Below, in pieces: positions 8,252-17,990 of a stretch of 64,000 nucleotides of DNA. Each line of letters begins with the position of its first letter. The first letter of the stretch is position 1. This DNA comes from Shewanella canadensis (GTDB lineage Bacteria > Pseudomonadota > Gammaproteobacteria > Enterobacterales > Shewanellaceae), in the NCBI RefSeq assembly GCF_003966225.1, contig NZ_RXNU01000007.1, forward strand, positions 62,001-126,000, written 5' to 3'. A program made the position numbers and the translations under genes. The notes below the pieces were generated by a model. The model was given only the letters and a program-made list of their open reading frames with translations. It made no database searches and was not told the DNA's origin.

Positions 8252-8830
8252 ATGAAAACCTTGTTAAGCCTAGTTTTATCAGTCTTTATTCTAGTTTCAA
8301 TGGTGCCGGCAGCTTCTGCACATCAGCACGAACATGCACAACATGAAAGTGCCGATTATGCATGCCCTATGCACCTGGAAGTTACCGGACAGAAGGGTGA
8401 TAGCTGCCCTAAATGCGGTATGAATTTAGAAGCAAATAAGGCTACTACCTCTAAACATCAGGGGAAAAAATGTGACTCTTGCCCTAACCATAAAGCGAAA
8501 GCACATAAGGATATGCATGCAGATACCCATGCCTGTCCAATGCACCCAAGTGTTACCGGAAAAAAGGGCGATACTTGCCCTGATTGCGGTATGAACTTAA
8601 CCGCCTCTAAAGCTGCTTCCCAACATCATGGAAAAAAATGCGATTCTTGCCCTAATCGCGGAGCAAAAGCGCATAAGGATATGCATGCAGACACTCATGC
8701 CTGCCCTATGAATCCAAAGATCACAGGAAAAAAGGGTGATACCTGCCCTAAATGTGGAATGAACTTAGAGCCAATCAAAACGGCGGCTAACGGAGCAGGG
8801 AAACACCCAGCTCACCACAAGCAGCAATAA
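8252..8830 (+). CDS. Periplasmic protein with three heavy-metal-binding (YHS-like, HMBD) modules
   Basis: 192 residues from the ATG at 8252, chosen because GGAG lies just upstream and a signal peptide follows directly (cleavage near ASA-H). The mature protein has three copies of the module (Y/H)ACPMH-x-CPxCGMNL known from the N-termini of CusB-like adaptors (heavy-metal binding domain family). They are separated by linkers containing a further KKCDSCPN motif. Cys, Met and His ligands are all conserved except that the third copy has CPMNP in place of CPMHP. Probably a soluble Cu/Ag buffer or chaperone for the CusBA pump encoded 22 bp downstream, analogous in role to CusF though unrelated in sequence. 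Confidence 0.75.
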   Translation: MKTLLSLVLSVFILVSMVPAASAHQHEHAQHESADYACPMHLEVTGQKGDSCPKCGMNLEANKATTSKHQGKKCDSCPNHKAKAHKDMHADTHACPMHPSVTGKKGDTCPDCGMNLTASKAASQHHGKKCDSCPNRGAKAHKDMHADTHACPMNPKITGKKGDTCPKCGMNLEPIKTAANGAGKHPAHHKQQ

Positions 8831-8852
8831 GTAAGAGCGGAGACAAGGCATT

Positions 8853-10949
8853 ATGAGTCATTTTGAATCGAACAATAAGCGCACCAAATTAGCCTATCTG
8901 CTTAGCCTGTTTATGGTTATCACCCCGCAGTTAGCCCATTCACAACAGCTATTAGCTCAGGCGAATACGGCCGAGCATACAGAGCACAGTCATACGGATG
9001 CAAAAACGGCAACTTACTCCTGTCCCATGCACCCGGAGGAGACCAGTCACGAAGCGGGAAGCCGATGCTCTATCTGTAACATGTTCCTCGTCAATGAAGG
9101 AGTTGAGGAAGAGGAAGGCGGAGCCAAGACGAACCTAAGTGCAAGCGAGCAGAAAACCTATGTTTGCCCTATGCACCCGGATGAGACAAGTCACGAGGCG
9201 GGAAGCCGCTGTTCTATCTGTAACATGTTCCTCGTCAATGAAGGAGTTGAGGAAGAGGAAGGCGGAGCCAAGACGAACCTAAGTGCAAGCGAGCAGAAAA
9301 CCTATGTTTGCCCTATGCACCCGGATGAGACAAGTCACGAGGCGGGAAGCCGCTGTTCTATCTGTAACATGTTCCTCGTCAATGAAGGAGTTGAGGAAGA
9401 GGAAGGCGGAGCCAAGACTAGCCTGACTGCCAATGAGCAGAAAACCTATGTCTGCCCTATGCATCCTGATGAGACCAGTCACGAAGCAGGAAGCCGCTGT
9501 CCGAAATGTAACATGTTCCTCGTCAATGAAGGAGTTGAGGAAGAGGAAGGCGGAGCCAAGACTAGCCTGACTGCCAATGAGCAGAAAACCTATGTCTGCC
9601 CTATGCATCCTGATGAGACCAGTCACGAAGCAGGAAGCCGCTGTCCGAAATGTAACATGTTCCTCGTCGAAGAGGAGGAAGAGGAGAAGGGGAACGTCGA
9701 TCACTCATCTCATGATATGAGTAGTGCCCCCCCAGAAGATCACTCGAGTCACGCACATCAAACCCAAGAGGCTGAAACACCGGCAGATACCGTCTTCAAT
9801 AGTGCAAAGCCTGCTCCTCTCAATGATGGAGCCAATATTAAATACATCTGTCCGATGCATGCCCATATCATCAGCGATGTGCCAAGCACATGCCCTATCT
9901 GTGGCATGAACCTGGAAAAAGTTGAGCTAGGAGGAAACAGCAAAGAGATCCAAATTGATGTTTCAGGTGGCATGCAACAGGCGTTAGCCCTTAAGGTTGC
10001 CAAAGTCGAAAAAGATACCCTTTGGAAGTTTGTCCAAACCGTTGGCCAGATAGATTATGACGAGAGCAAGATAAATCATATCCATGCACGTGTGAATGGC
10101 TGGATAGAGAAGCTCACCATTGAGTCTGTCGGTGACAAAATTACCAAGGGACAACTGCTATATGAGATCTACTCTCCCGATCTCATCAATGCCCAAGATG
10201 ATTTCCTGCTCGCACAAGATACCTTAAAGCGTTCAGGAAGCAGCGAGAACTATAAAGACTTAGTGAGAAAAGCCGGTTTAAGATTAGAGCTGCTCGGCTT
10301 TAACAAGAGTCAGATAAAGACGCTGGCCAAATCTAAGAAAACTCAATATAGAGTCTCATTTTACGCTAAGAGTGACGGCATAGTGAAGGCTCTATCTATC
10401 AGAGACGGCATGTATATCCAACCATCGACCGAAGTGATGTCTGTCGTCGACCTGTCCAAGGTTTGGGTTATCGCCGATGTGTTTGAAAATGAGCAGAGTT
10501 GGCTTGAGATAGGTCAGAAAGCCGAAATTTCCGTACCAGCAATGGGGATCAAGGGGATAGAGGGGGAAATTGACTATATCTATCCGGAACTCGATGCTGT
10601 TACCCGCAGTTTAAGAGTCAGAATAGTAGTGAAAAACAAGGATCTGGAACTTAGACCTAATACGCTGGCTAAGATCGACATTTTTGGTGGACCCAATAGA
10701 GACACCTTAGTCATCCCACAAGAAGCCTTGATCCAGACAGGTAAAGAGAACCGCGTCATAGTAAAGCTTGAAAATAATAGCTTTACCGCCCGCAAGGTGA
10801 CGGTAGGCATGCTTAGCCAAGGCAAAGCCGAGATCAAAGACGGTCTTGAAGAGGGCGAACGCGTGGTGACTTCGGGTCAATTTCTTCTCGACTCAGAAGC
10901 CAGTCTCAAGGGTAGTTTGATGCGCCTCAGCAGCGGCCACCAGCATTAA
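8853..10949 (+). CDS. cusB: CusB-like RND efflux periplasmic adaptor with six metal-binding modules
   Basis: Membrane-fusion subunit of a heavy-metal efflux pump. 698 residues: signal peptide (about 14-30), five tandem 48-residue copies of a Cys/Met/His module (CPMHP...CxxCNMFL), a His/Ser linker, and one canonical module (YICPMH...CPICGMNL, about 332-356). The adaptor core follows from about residue 365: beta-barrel, lipoyl and hairpin regions, with VNGWIEKL, GQLLYEIYSPDL and VIPQEALI recognisable. Typical CusB proteins have none or one such module, so the N-terminal extension is the oddity. The first five modules use CNM where the canonical one has CGM. Confidence 0.9.
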   Translation: MSHFESNNKRTKLAYLLSLFMVITPQLAHSQQLLAQANTAEHTEHSHTDAKTATYSCPMHPEETSHEAGSRCSICNMFLVNEGVEEEEGGAKTNLSASEQKTYVCPMHPDETSHEAGSRCSICNMFLVNEGVEEEEGGAKTNLSASEQKTYVCPMHPDETSHEAGSRCSICNMFLVNEGVEEEEGGAKTSLTANEQKTYVCPMHPDETSHEAGSRCPKCNMFLVNEGVEEEEGGAKTSLTANEQKTYVCPMHPDETSHEAGSRCPKCNMFLVEEEEEEKGNVDHSSHDMSSAPPEDHSSHAHQTQEAETPADTVFNSAKPAPLNDGANIKYICPMHAHIISDVPSTCPICGMNLEKVELGGNSKEIQIDVSGGMQQALALKVAKVEKDTLWKFVQTVGQIDYDESKINHIHARVNGWIEKLTIESVGDKITKGQLLYEIYSPDLINAQDDFLLAQDTLKRSGSSENYKDLVRKAGLRLELLGFNKSQIKTLAKSKKTQYRVSFYAKSDGIVKALSIRDGMYIQPSTEVMSVVDLSKVWVIADVFENEQSWLEIGQKAEISVPAMGIKGIEGEIDYIYPELDAVTRSLRVRIVVKNKDLELRPNTLAKIDIFGGPNRDTLVIPQEALIQTGKENRVIVKLENNSFTARKVTVGMLSQGKAEIKDGLEEGERVVTSGQFLLDSEASLKGSLMRLSSGHQH
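9021..9668 (+). repeat. 144-bp tandem repeat in the CusB N-terminus (5 copies)
   Basis: The cysteine codon opening each module falls at 9021, 9165, 9309, 9453 and 9597, an exact 144-bp period. Copies 2 and 3 are nearly identical at DNA level, as are copies 4 and 5, while copy 1 has more changes, implying stepwise duplication. The last copy loses its linker and ends in an acidic run. Confidence 0.96.
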
Positions 10950-10961
10950 GGGAGAGGATTC

Positions 10962-11045
10962 ATGCTTAAAAACATTAATACTGAAGCCTCAATTAAACCA
11001 AGGCTCGTTATGACAGCCAGTCAGATTAATAGGAGGAGTAGATAA
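10962..11045 (+). CDS. 27-codon leader ORF resembling the CusA N-terminus
   Basis: A small frame with a strong ribosome-binding site (GGGAGAGG, about 10950-10957) encodes 27 residues starting MLKNINTEASIKPRLVM. Its TAA stop overlaps the cusA start as TAATG. The first 17 residues resemble the start of CusA (MLKKIIEASIRQRLMV), and the DNA is similar too, so it looks like a partial duplication of the cusA 5' end. It may couple cusA translation to cusB or be a harmless relic. Confidence 0.5.
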   Translation: MLKNINTEASIKPRLVMTASQINRRSR

Positions 11046-14000
11046 TGCTTAAGAAAATTATCGAAGCCTCTATCAGACAACGTCTCATGGTATTGATCAT
11101 CACTATCATGATCACGGTATGGGGCGTTCAAGAGCTGAGAAATACGCCGTTAGATGCCCTTCCGGATCTCTCGGATGTACAGGTGATCATTAAAACCCCG
11201 TTCCCCGGACAGGCGCCAAAACTTGTCGAGGAGCAGGTCACGTATCCCTTGTCGACGGCCATGCTCGCCGTACCTGGTGCCAAGACGGTTCGTGGTTACT
11301 CCTTCTTCGGAGACTCATATGTCTATGTCATTTTCGAAGATGGCACAGATATCTACTGGGCTCGCTCTCGAGTGTTGGAGTATCTTAATCAGGTCAGCAG
11401 TCGTTTGCCTCTAGGGGTTCAGCCATCGCTGGGTCCGGATGCTTCCGGAGTCGGTTGGATCTTCGAATATGCCTTAGTGGACAGGTCGGGGAATTTAGAT
11501 CTTTCACAGCTAAAGAGTTTGCAGGATTGGTACCTAAAACTCGAGTTACAGAGCGTGGCCGGCGTTTCCGAAGTCGCCACCGTCGGCGGAATGGAGCAGA
11601 CCTATCAGATAGTTATCGAACCCGATAAGTTGGCCATCTATAAGCTGGATATCGCTGCGATAAAAGATGCCATATCGAAGTCGAATACTGAAGCCGGTGG
11701 TTCGGTTATCGAAATGGCCGAAGCCGAATACATGGTGCGAGCCAAAGGCTATAGACAGACATTAGATGATTTCAGAGAGATCCCTCTGGGAATAACGAGC
11801 CCCTCCGGCACCCCTCTGCTGCTTAAAGATGTGGCGACCATTCGAAAAGGTCCTGCGTCTCGCCGCGGTATTGCCGAGCTCGATGGTGAAGGTGAAGTCG
11901 TCGGTGGCATCATAGTCATGCGTTACGGTGAAAATGCCTTAGCCACCATAGAAGCGGTTAAAGATAAACTGGAGCAACTGAAAGCAGGCCTGCCTGAAGG
12001 GGTTGAGATCATCCCTACCTATGACAGATCTCAATTGATCGAAAGCTCAGTGGAAAATCTGTTCCACAAGGTGATCGAAGAGATGTTTGTGGTTGGCTTG
12101 GTCTGTCTGCTGTTCCTAATGCACGCACGTTCGACCTTAGTTGCCGTGATCACATTGCCTTTGGCGATACTCATCGCCTTTATCGTGATGAACAAGATGG
12201 GCGTCAATGCCAATATTATGAGCCTGGGTGGCATTGCAATTGCTATCGGTGCGGTGGTCGATGGCGCGATCGTCATGATCGAAAATATGCATAAACATCT
12301 CGAGCAATTTGAAGAGGAATATCAACGGCCACCAAACAATAAAGAGCACTGGAAAATAGTCACTGATGCATCCATCGAGGTCGGTCCTGCGCTGTTCTTT
12401 TCACTGCTGATTATCACGTTAAGCTTCGTGCCCGTCTTTGCTCTTGAGGCCCAGGAGGGACGATTATTCAGCCCCTTAGCCTATACCAAGACCTTTGCGA
12501 TGGCCGCCGCCGCCCTGCTTTCGATAACCTTAGTGCCTGTTCTTATGGGCTTCTTTATCCGAGGAAAGATCCCTAAGGAGACCAGCAACCCGATCAGCCG
12601 ATTCCTAATTGCTTTGTATAAGCCCTCTTTGACCTTAGTACTTAAGTTTCCAAAGATGACACTGGTAGTCGCATTAATTGCGCTGTTGAGTGCCTGGTAC
12701 CCTGTGAACAATTTGGGTAGCGAGTTTATGCCCGAACTTGATGAGGGCGATCTACTCTACATGCCTACCGCTCTGCCGGGGATCAGTGCCAGTAAGGCCG
12801 CAGAGATACTGCAACAGACCGACAGATTAATTAAGACGGTTCCGGAAGTGAAGCGGGTATTTGGTAAAGTCGGCAGGGCCGAAACTGCGACGGATCCGGC
12901 ACCACTAACTATGCTCGAAACTACCATCATGCTTAAACCCAGAGATGAGTGGCGTGAAGGTTTCACCCTCAAAGATGTTATCGCTCAACTGCAACAAACC
13001 GTTAAGGTTCCAGGGCTGACCAACGCTTGGGTTCAGCCCATTAAGACACGGATCGACATGCTCTCCACCGGGATCAAGACGCCGGTAGGCATCAAGATAA
13101 CGGGCGCCGATGTCGATGAACTGCAGAAAATTGGTACCAATATCGAAGCCATCCTCAGTACACTGCCTAACACTAAGTCGGCCTATGCCGAGCGCGTGGG
13201 GGGAGGACGCTATATCGATATCACGCCTAAGCTGGATGTGGCCTCTCGCTATGGCATGACCCTCTCCGATATCCAGGATGTGGTCCGATACGCCATCGGC
13301 GGCATGGAGATAGGTGAATCGGTACAGGGCGCGGAGCGATATCCGATAAATCTGCGTTACCCCAGAGAGCTAAGAGACAATATAGAGAAACTCAGGGAGC
13401 TTCCCGTGATAACCAAGACGGGACACTATCTGCCGCTGCGTAACTTAGCCGATATCGAGATCACCGACGGTGCGCCTATGCTCAAGAGTGAGAATGGTCG
13501 ATTAATCTCTTGGGTGTTTGTCGATATAGAAGGAACGTCTATTGGTGAATATATCGATGAGGCTAAGTCGGCACTGGATAATGAGCTAGTAGTACCGCCT
13601 AGGTATAGCTACGATTTTGCAGGCCAGTATGAATATATGCAGCGTGTCGATGAAAAGCTTAAGAAAGTGATCCCTATGGCATTGGGGGTCATCTTCATCT
13701 TGTTGATGATGACATTCGGCTCGACAGTGCAAGCCAGCATGATCATGTTCAGCCTGCCGTTTGCCTTGGTTGGCAGTACTTGGCTCTTGTATGCTCTGGA
13801 CTTCAATATGTCAGTTGCCGTTGCCGTGGGTATGATAGCGCTGGCGGGTGTGGCAGCAGAGTTTGGTGTGGTGATGTTGGTCTACCTCAATAATGCCATC
13901 AAGCATAGAAAAGAGACGGGTCAATATGAGGCCGTGAGCGATCTTAAAGAGGCCTTGATAGAAGGTGCCGTGATGCGAATTCGTCCCAAGGCGATGACGG

Positions 14001-14182
14001 TCGCGACCATCTTCTTCGGACTACTGCCTATTATGTGGGGCGCGGGAGCGGGCAATGATGTGATGCAAAAGATCGCCGCACCTATGGTCGGCGGCATGAT
14101 CACGGCGCCCTTGCTCTCTCTGTTCGTGTTACCGGCACTGTACCTGATCATTTATGGCAGAAAGCTAAACTCGACGAACTAA
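11045..14182 (+). CDS. cusA: CusA-type heavy-metal RND efflux pump
   Basis: Inner-membrane proton-driven RND transporter, 1045 residues, the usual CusA length. The N-terminal membrane segment is followed by the NTPLDALPDLSDVQVI motif. The transmembrane 4 signature GAVVDGAIVMIEN, with its Asp and Glu, matches the Cu(I)/Ag(I) class rather than CzcA. Several Met residues are present in the periplasmic porter domain. It forms an operon with cusB and the three-module metal protein. No outer-membrane channel (CusC/TolC-like) gene is adjacent, so the channel must be encoded elsewhere. The leader ORF overlaps its start. Confidence 0.95.
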   Translation: MLKKIIEASIRQRLMVLIITIMITVWGVQELRNTPLDALPDLSDVQVIIKTPFPGQAPKLVEEQVTYPLSTAMLAVPGAKTVRGYSFFGDSYVYVIFEDGTDIYWARSRVLEYLNQVSSRLPLGVQPSLGPDASGVGWIFEYALVDRSGNLDLSQLKSLQDWYLKLELQSVAGVSEVATVGGMEQTYQIVIEPDKLAIYKLDIAAIKDAISKSNTEAGGSVIEMAEAEYMVRAKGYRQTLDDFREIPLGITSPSGTPLLLKDVATIRKGPASRRGIAELDGEGEVVGGIIVMRYGENALATIEAVKDKLEQLKAGLPEGVEIIPTYDRSQLIESSVENLFHKVIEEMFVVGLVCLLFLMHARSTLVAVITLPLAILIAFIVMNKMGVNANIMSLGGIAIAIGAVVDGAIVMIENMHKHLEQFEEEYQRPPNNKEHWKIVTDASIEVGPALFFSLLIITLSFVPVFALEAQEGRLFSPLAYTKTFAMAAAALLSITLVPVLMGFFIRGKIPKETSNPISRFLIALYKPSLTLVLKFPKMTLVVALIALLSAWYPVNNLGSEFMPELDEGDLLYMPTALPGISASKAAEILQQTDRLIKTVPEVKRVFGKVGRAETATDPAPLTMLETTIMLKPRDEWREGFTLKDVIAQLQQTVKVPGLTNAWVQPIKTRIDMLSTGIKTPVGIKITGADVDELQKIGTNIEAILSTLPNTKSAYAERVGGGRYIDITPKLDVASRYGMTLSDIQDVVRYAIGGMEIGESVQGAERYPINLRYPRELRDNIEKLRELPVITKTGHYLPLRNLADIEITDGAPMLKSENGRLISWVFVDIEGTSIGEYIDEAKSALDNELVVPPRYSYDFAGQYEYMQRVDEKLKKVIPMALGVIFILLMMTFGSTVQASMIMFSLPFALVGSTWLLYALDFNMSVAVAVGMIALAGVAAEFGVVMLVYLNNAIKHRKETGQYEAVSDLKEALIEGAVMRIRPKAMTVATIFFGLLPIMWGAGAGNDVMQKIAAPMVGGMITAPLLSLFVLPALYLIIYGRKLNSTN

Positions 14183-14206
14183 TACGGTATAAGTCATCAT
14201 TTAATA

Positions 14207-14240
14207 AAAAGCACAGTCCACTGATGGGCTGTGCTTTTAT
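14207..14240. terminator. Bidirectional terminator between cusA and the chemoreceptor gene
   Basis: Stem GCACAGTCCA / TGGGCTGTGC (14211-14220 with 14225-14234) with a 4-base loop, flanked by A and T runs on both sides. It serves the convergent cusA and chemoreceptor genes. Confidence 0.9.
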
Positions 14241-14253
14241 TTAATGGACCGAC

Positions 14254-16287
14254 TTATAAACGAAATCGCTTCACCGAACGGGTAAGCGAACGTGCGAGTT
14301 CATTAACCTCAGCACTACGATCGGCCACCCCACTCGCCTCTTGGGCATTTTGATTGGCAGCATTCAGGGTTTCACCCATGCTGACTTCAATATTCTGACT
14401 ATCGGCTAGCTGCTCATCTGCGACCTGAGCAATATGTTTACTCATCTGCTCAATCGTACTCAAGGAGGCATCCATATGCTCAATCGCCAGCCCCAGCTCC
14501 CGACTCTGAATGACGCACTCTGCCGCTTTAGATTGCCCAAGAGAGATAGACTCGGCTACCGACTCTGTTTCCTGTTGCAGCGCCGTGATTGTAGTCTGGA
14601 TCTCGGCGGTAGACTCTTGCGTTCGCATGGCTAAAGTTCGCACCTCATCGGCAACCACCGCAAAGCCTCTGCCATGCTCGCCCGCTCTGGCCGACTCAAT
14701 GGCAGCATTAAGTGCAAGCAGATTGGTCTGTTCGGCAATCCCCACTATCGTATCTAAGATCCCACCGATATTTTGACTATGATGACTCAAGCGAGACATC
14801 ACCTCTACCGACTCACTGAGTCCGTGAGATAAGTTTTGAATCGTTTCGCTGTTGGTCGATGCTATGCCTTTAATTTCACGACTGCTTACCGATGCCTGAG
14901 TCACGTTTTCGGCTGTCGTATCGGCTTCATTTTTCACCACAGTCGAACTCGTGAACAGCTGCTCAGCCCTTACCCTGACATTTTCCACTCGCTCTATCTG
15001 CTCGGCGGCGACAGCTGCAATACGCTGACTCTGTTGACTGGACGCTAAAGCTGAACCATCAAGAGAGTGCGCATTCTCACTAATCTCATTGAGCAGCTGA
15101 GTCAGATCCTGAGATAGCTTATTGATGTTGTCAGTCAAGGTACCGAACTCATCATCCGTTTGCTTAGTGATACGCTGAGACAGGTCCCCATCGGCAATAC
15201 GCCCCAAAGCCTGGTTCACCAATTGAAGGGGTCCCAACATGGCTCTGGTGGTAATGATTGAGATAAAGCTCGCCATCAAAACAAACACCAATGCAAGTAT
15301 GATGGCTAGAGTTTCACCGGCGGAGATCTTATCTTTTGCCGTTGCCTGTAATTGAACCAGTCGTTGGTCGGCTAAATTGGCCAGCAGATCGAGTTGTTCA
15401 TAACTGGCGGTGAAACTCTGCTCCGCCTTACTGTAGGCCTGCAGCGCTAGCTCCCCTTGGGCTATAATTCGATGCTGCAACAAATACAACTCTCCCGGTT
15501 GAAGTAAGTAGTGCTTCAGCAAGTCTATTTTTTGGGAAGATTCTCCCATAACGTCTTGAATATTTAAGGGTTCAGCCTGCCTTCTTAAAAAATCGAAATT
15601 GGTTGTCAGGTTACTCATTAAAAAGCCAATATCTTCCTGATGAGCCGTCACTCCTGAAGCGATATCGACTAGAGTCAGTCCGGACATGGTATTTCCCATG
15701 GTAAATAACATGTCGTCGATTCGGGTGCCGGTACCAATAACCTCCTCTAACAAACGCGCCTCTTGTGGAGCCGAAATAAGCTCCAGATCCAGCATCAGAT
15801 TACTCGCATCGAAGCGGCTTTCTTCAAACGCTTTGTATTGCTTTTGAAACCTGATTCTCGCTTCAATAATGGCCATCTTTGCCTCAAACATGCTCTTACT
15901 CTCAGCAAGAAATTGTTGAAACTCCACTTCAGCCTGATTAAGTGAATTGAGCATTTTACTCTGGTCTAAGACTTTGCCCTTAAGCCTGGATAACTCCTCG
16001 TCATAGCTGGTTTGTAACTGAATAAACTGGTTCTGACTGCTGCCCAGTTCAGAGCGCTCTTTATGAGTGTTGGCGACGGCTAATAACTTTACCATCTTCA
16101 GGAGTGTCAACTGCAGCGCATGACTCTGCTTTAACACCGGCACGGCCAGCGTTTCGACATTTTGGTTGGCAAGATTTATCTGACTGAGGGAGTAATAGAA
16201 AAAGCTGCTGCCGGCAATGAGTAGCACACCAATAGCACTAAAACCAAAGGTGATTTTTTGTCGAATGCTAAACTGTAAACTCATCAT
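14254..16287 (-). CDS. Methyl-accepting chemotaxis protein with long helical periplasmic domain
   Basis: Transmembrane chemoreceptor. From the ATG at 16287 it has 677 residues; an upstream TTG at 16320 would add 11. Order: membrane segment (about 15-36), about 280 residues of mostly helical sensor domain, a second membrane segment (about 328-350), a HAMP-like region, and a C-terminal signalling domain with the conserved tip ([20 protein letters not shown]). It ends RSVKRFRL, with no CheR-docking pentapeptide. The ligand cannot be inferred. It stands alone, convergent with cusA. Confidence 0.92.
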   Translation of the reverse strand: MMSLQFSIRQKITFGFSAIGVLLIAGSSFFYYSLSQINLANQNVETLAVPVLKQSHALQLTLLKMVKLLAVANTHKERSELGSSQNQFIQLQTSYDEELSRLKGKVLDQSKMLNSLNQAEVEFQQFLAESKSMFEAKMAIIEARIRFQKQYKAFEESRFDASNLMLDLELISAPQEARLLEEVIGTGTRIDDMLFTMGNTMSGLTLVDIASGVTAHQEDIGFLMSNLTTNFDFLRRQAEPLNIQDVMGESSQKIDLLKHYLLQPGELYLLQHRIIAQGELALQAYSKAEQSFTASYEQLDLLANLADQRLVQLQATAKDKISAGETLAIILALVFVLMASFISIITTRAMLGPLQLVNQALGRIADGDLSQRITKQTDDEFGTLTDNINKLSQDLTQLLNEISENAHSLDGSALASSQQSQRIAAVAAEQIERVENVRVRAEQLFTSSTVVKNEADTTAENVTQASVSSREIKGIASTNSETIQNLSHGLSESVEVMSRLSHHSQNIGGILDTIVGIAEQTNLLALNAAIESARAGEHGRGFAVVADEVRTLAMRTQESTAEIQTTITALQQETESVAESISLGQSKAAECVIQSRELGLAIEHMDASLSTIEQMSKHIAQVADEQLADSQNIEVSMGETLNAANQNAQEASGVADRSAEVNELARSLTRSVKRFRL

Positions 16288-16407
16288 AGACAAACCTATT
16301 TTTAACGCACTCAAGTCCAAACCTAAGCGGTGCTATTTATAAGTATTCGAATTTAAGTTTAGCAGTAATTTTTCGCCACTCATAAATGGAGAGAGCAAAG
16401 ACTCCCT

Positions 16408-17196
16408 TTAGGTATTGAGCGCAATCACAGAGAAAAAGCCTCCCTGAGGATCATTGATAACGGCAAAGCGACCCACTTTAGGAATAGTAGTCGGAGGCAC
16501 ACAAATCTTGCCCCCGAGTTTGGCTGCCTTAACCGCTGTCTCATCGCAATCGGCCACGGTAAAATAGAGCATCCAATGAGGCGCAATATCTCCCCACGCA
16601 TCAGTCATCTCCATCATGCCACCAAAAGGTTGCCCATCGACAAGCCACTCGGTGTACTCAAAATCTGGCATATCACCTGGCTGCACCTTCCAGCCTAAGA
16701 TGTTAGGGTAAAACTGTTTTGCAACTTCGCTATCCCTACACGCTAACTCAACCCAGCAAAGCGTCCCTACCTCTCCTTTTTGCCCAGCCCCGATATGCTC
16801 ACCCGCTTGCCATATCGCAAACCGCGCCCCTCCAGGGTCACTGAGTAATGCCATTCTACCAGCGGTGCCAACATCGTGGGGGCCAAGCAACAACTCCCCG
16901 CCATTGGAACTCGCCAGCTCTATGGTGGCATCGACGCTATCGACAGCAAAATAGACCGTCCAGTTAGTTGGCATTCCTTGTTCACTCATCTCGGCATGCA
17001 TCTGATAGGCAGCACCTATCTCACCGGTTTCCTCACCGATGGCCAGGTTAAACATGGTATATACCCCATCAGGAATAGGCATATCCTGCAAACTCCAGCC
17101 TAACAATTGACTATAAAATTGCTTGCCCGCTTTCGCATCGTGACTGGCGAGTTCAATCCAACAAGGCTGTCCCTGAATATATCGTTCGACTTTCAT
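16408..17196 (-). CDS. Two-domain VOC (glyoxalase/bleomycin-resistance) family protein
   Basis: 262 residues from the ATG at 17196, chosen because it has a good AAGGTG ribosome-binding site. Two homologous halves each start with a (C)WxELA.(H/R)D motif followed by AKQFY...LGW. That marks tandem vicinal-oxygen-chelate modules, as in proteins annotated as glyoxalase/bleomycin resistance or CFP30-like. The substrate is unknown. Monocistronic by position; divergent from the globin gene. Confidence 0.85.
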   Translation of the reverse strand: MKVERYIQGQPCWIELASHDAKAGKQFYSQLLGWSLQDMPIPDGVYTMFNLAIGEETGEIGAAYQMHAEMSEQGMPTNWTVYFAVDSVDATIELASSNGGELLLGPHDVGTAGRMALLSDPGGARFAIWQAGEHIGAGQKGEVGTLCWVELACRDSEVAKQFYPNILGWKVQPGDMPDFEYTEWLVDGQPFGGMMEMTDAWGDIAPHWMLYFTVADCDETAVKAAKLGGKICVPPTTIPKVGRFAVINDPQGGFFSVIALNT

Positions 17197-17422
17197 AAAC
17201 AGCACCTTTGGCTGATAAATAGAAACAACAAATATTCGCATCTAACTGAATTTAGTTAAGCTTGTTTTCTGATTCCTGTCTATGCTAAATGCTATAGAAA
17301 TTATTTTAGCTGATAACACGATTGCATATATCAGCAATAAAACTCATGTACACATAGTTAAAAATAGCAAATTTGAAATGTTATGCCTATCAGGATGAAA
17401 GTATCGATATTAAGGAAAGCCA

Positions 17423-17836
17423 ATGTCATTGACTCAAAAACAGATCCGTTTAGTCCAACACTCATTCTCTCAGGTAGAGCCCATAGCAGAGCAAGCCGCC
17501 GATATCTTTTATAGCGCTCTTTTTGAGATAGACCCCTCACTCAAACCTCTTTTTCGAAACAACATAAAAATGCAGGGCCGCAAGCTGATGTCAATGTTAA
17601 AAGCTGCCGTAGATGGGTTAAACGATCTTGATTCCTTAGTGCCTGTTCTGCAGCAATTAGCCGAGAGACATAATGGCTACGGCACGAAGAAAAGCCACTT
17701 CACTGCTGTAGGAAACGCCTTACTCTATACCCTGAAGACCGGGTTGGGAGAAGCCTATACAGAGGAGGTAAGACAAGCGTGGATCACGGTTATTCATCTG
17801 GTCGCCGATACGATGAAACCAGAGATCACAGCCTGA
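17423..17836 (+). CDS. Single-domain bacterial globin (Vgb/Hmp-like)
   Basis: 137 residues with the globin fold pattern of flavohemoglobin N-terminal domains and Vitreoscilla hemoglobin: FY at 29-30 (Tyr B10), LKPLFRNN and the proximal-His motif ERHNGYG with His83. No reductase domain follows, so this is a single-domain globin likely to bind O2 or NO. Ribosome-binding site AAGGAAAG before the ATG. Neighbours are a VOC protein and a diguanylate cyclase, so no operon partner is obvious. Related globins have been linked to NO or oxygen handling. Confidence 0.9.
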   Translation: MSLTQKQIRLVQHSFSQVEPIAEQAADIFYSALFEIDPSLKPLFRNNIKMQGRKLMSMLKAAVDGLNDLDSLVPVLQQLAERHNGYGTKKSHFTAVGNALLYTLKTGLGEAYTEEVRQAWITVIHLVADTMKPEITA

Positions 17837-17990
17837 TAAGTAAACCGCTATTAAAAACAAAATAAACTCAATATACTGCTTTATGTATAGGGGAAATATG
17901 TCGTCTTATATTTCTGTCTTATATTTATGTCCTATATAAAGTTCAACGACTTAGCTCGCACTTGAAATTCAATTCAAGCTGAGCTTAATT

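Noticed and set aside
9279..9704. Minus-strand ORF with repeated segments over cusB
   Set aside because: Shadow of the 144-bp cusB repeats, with no start signal.
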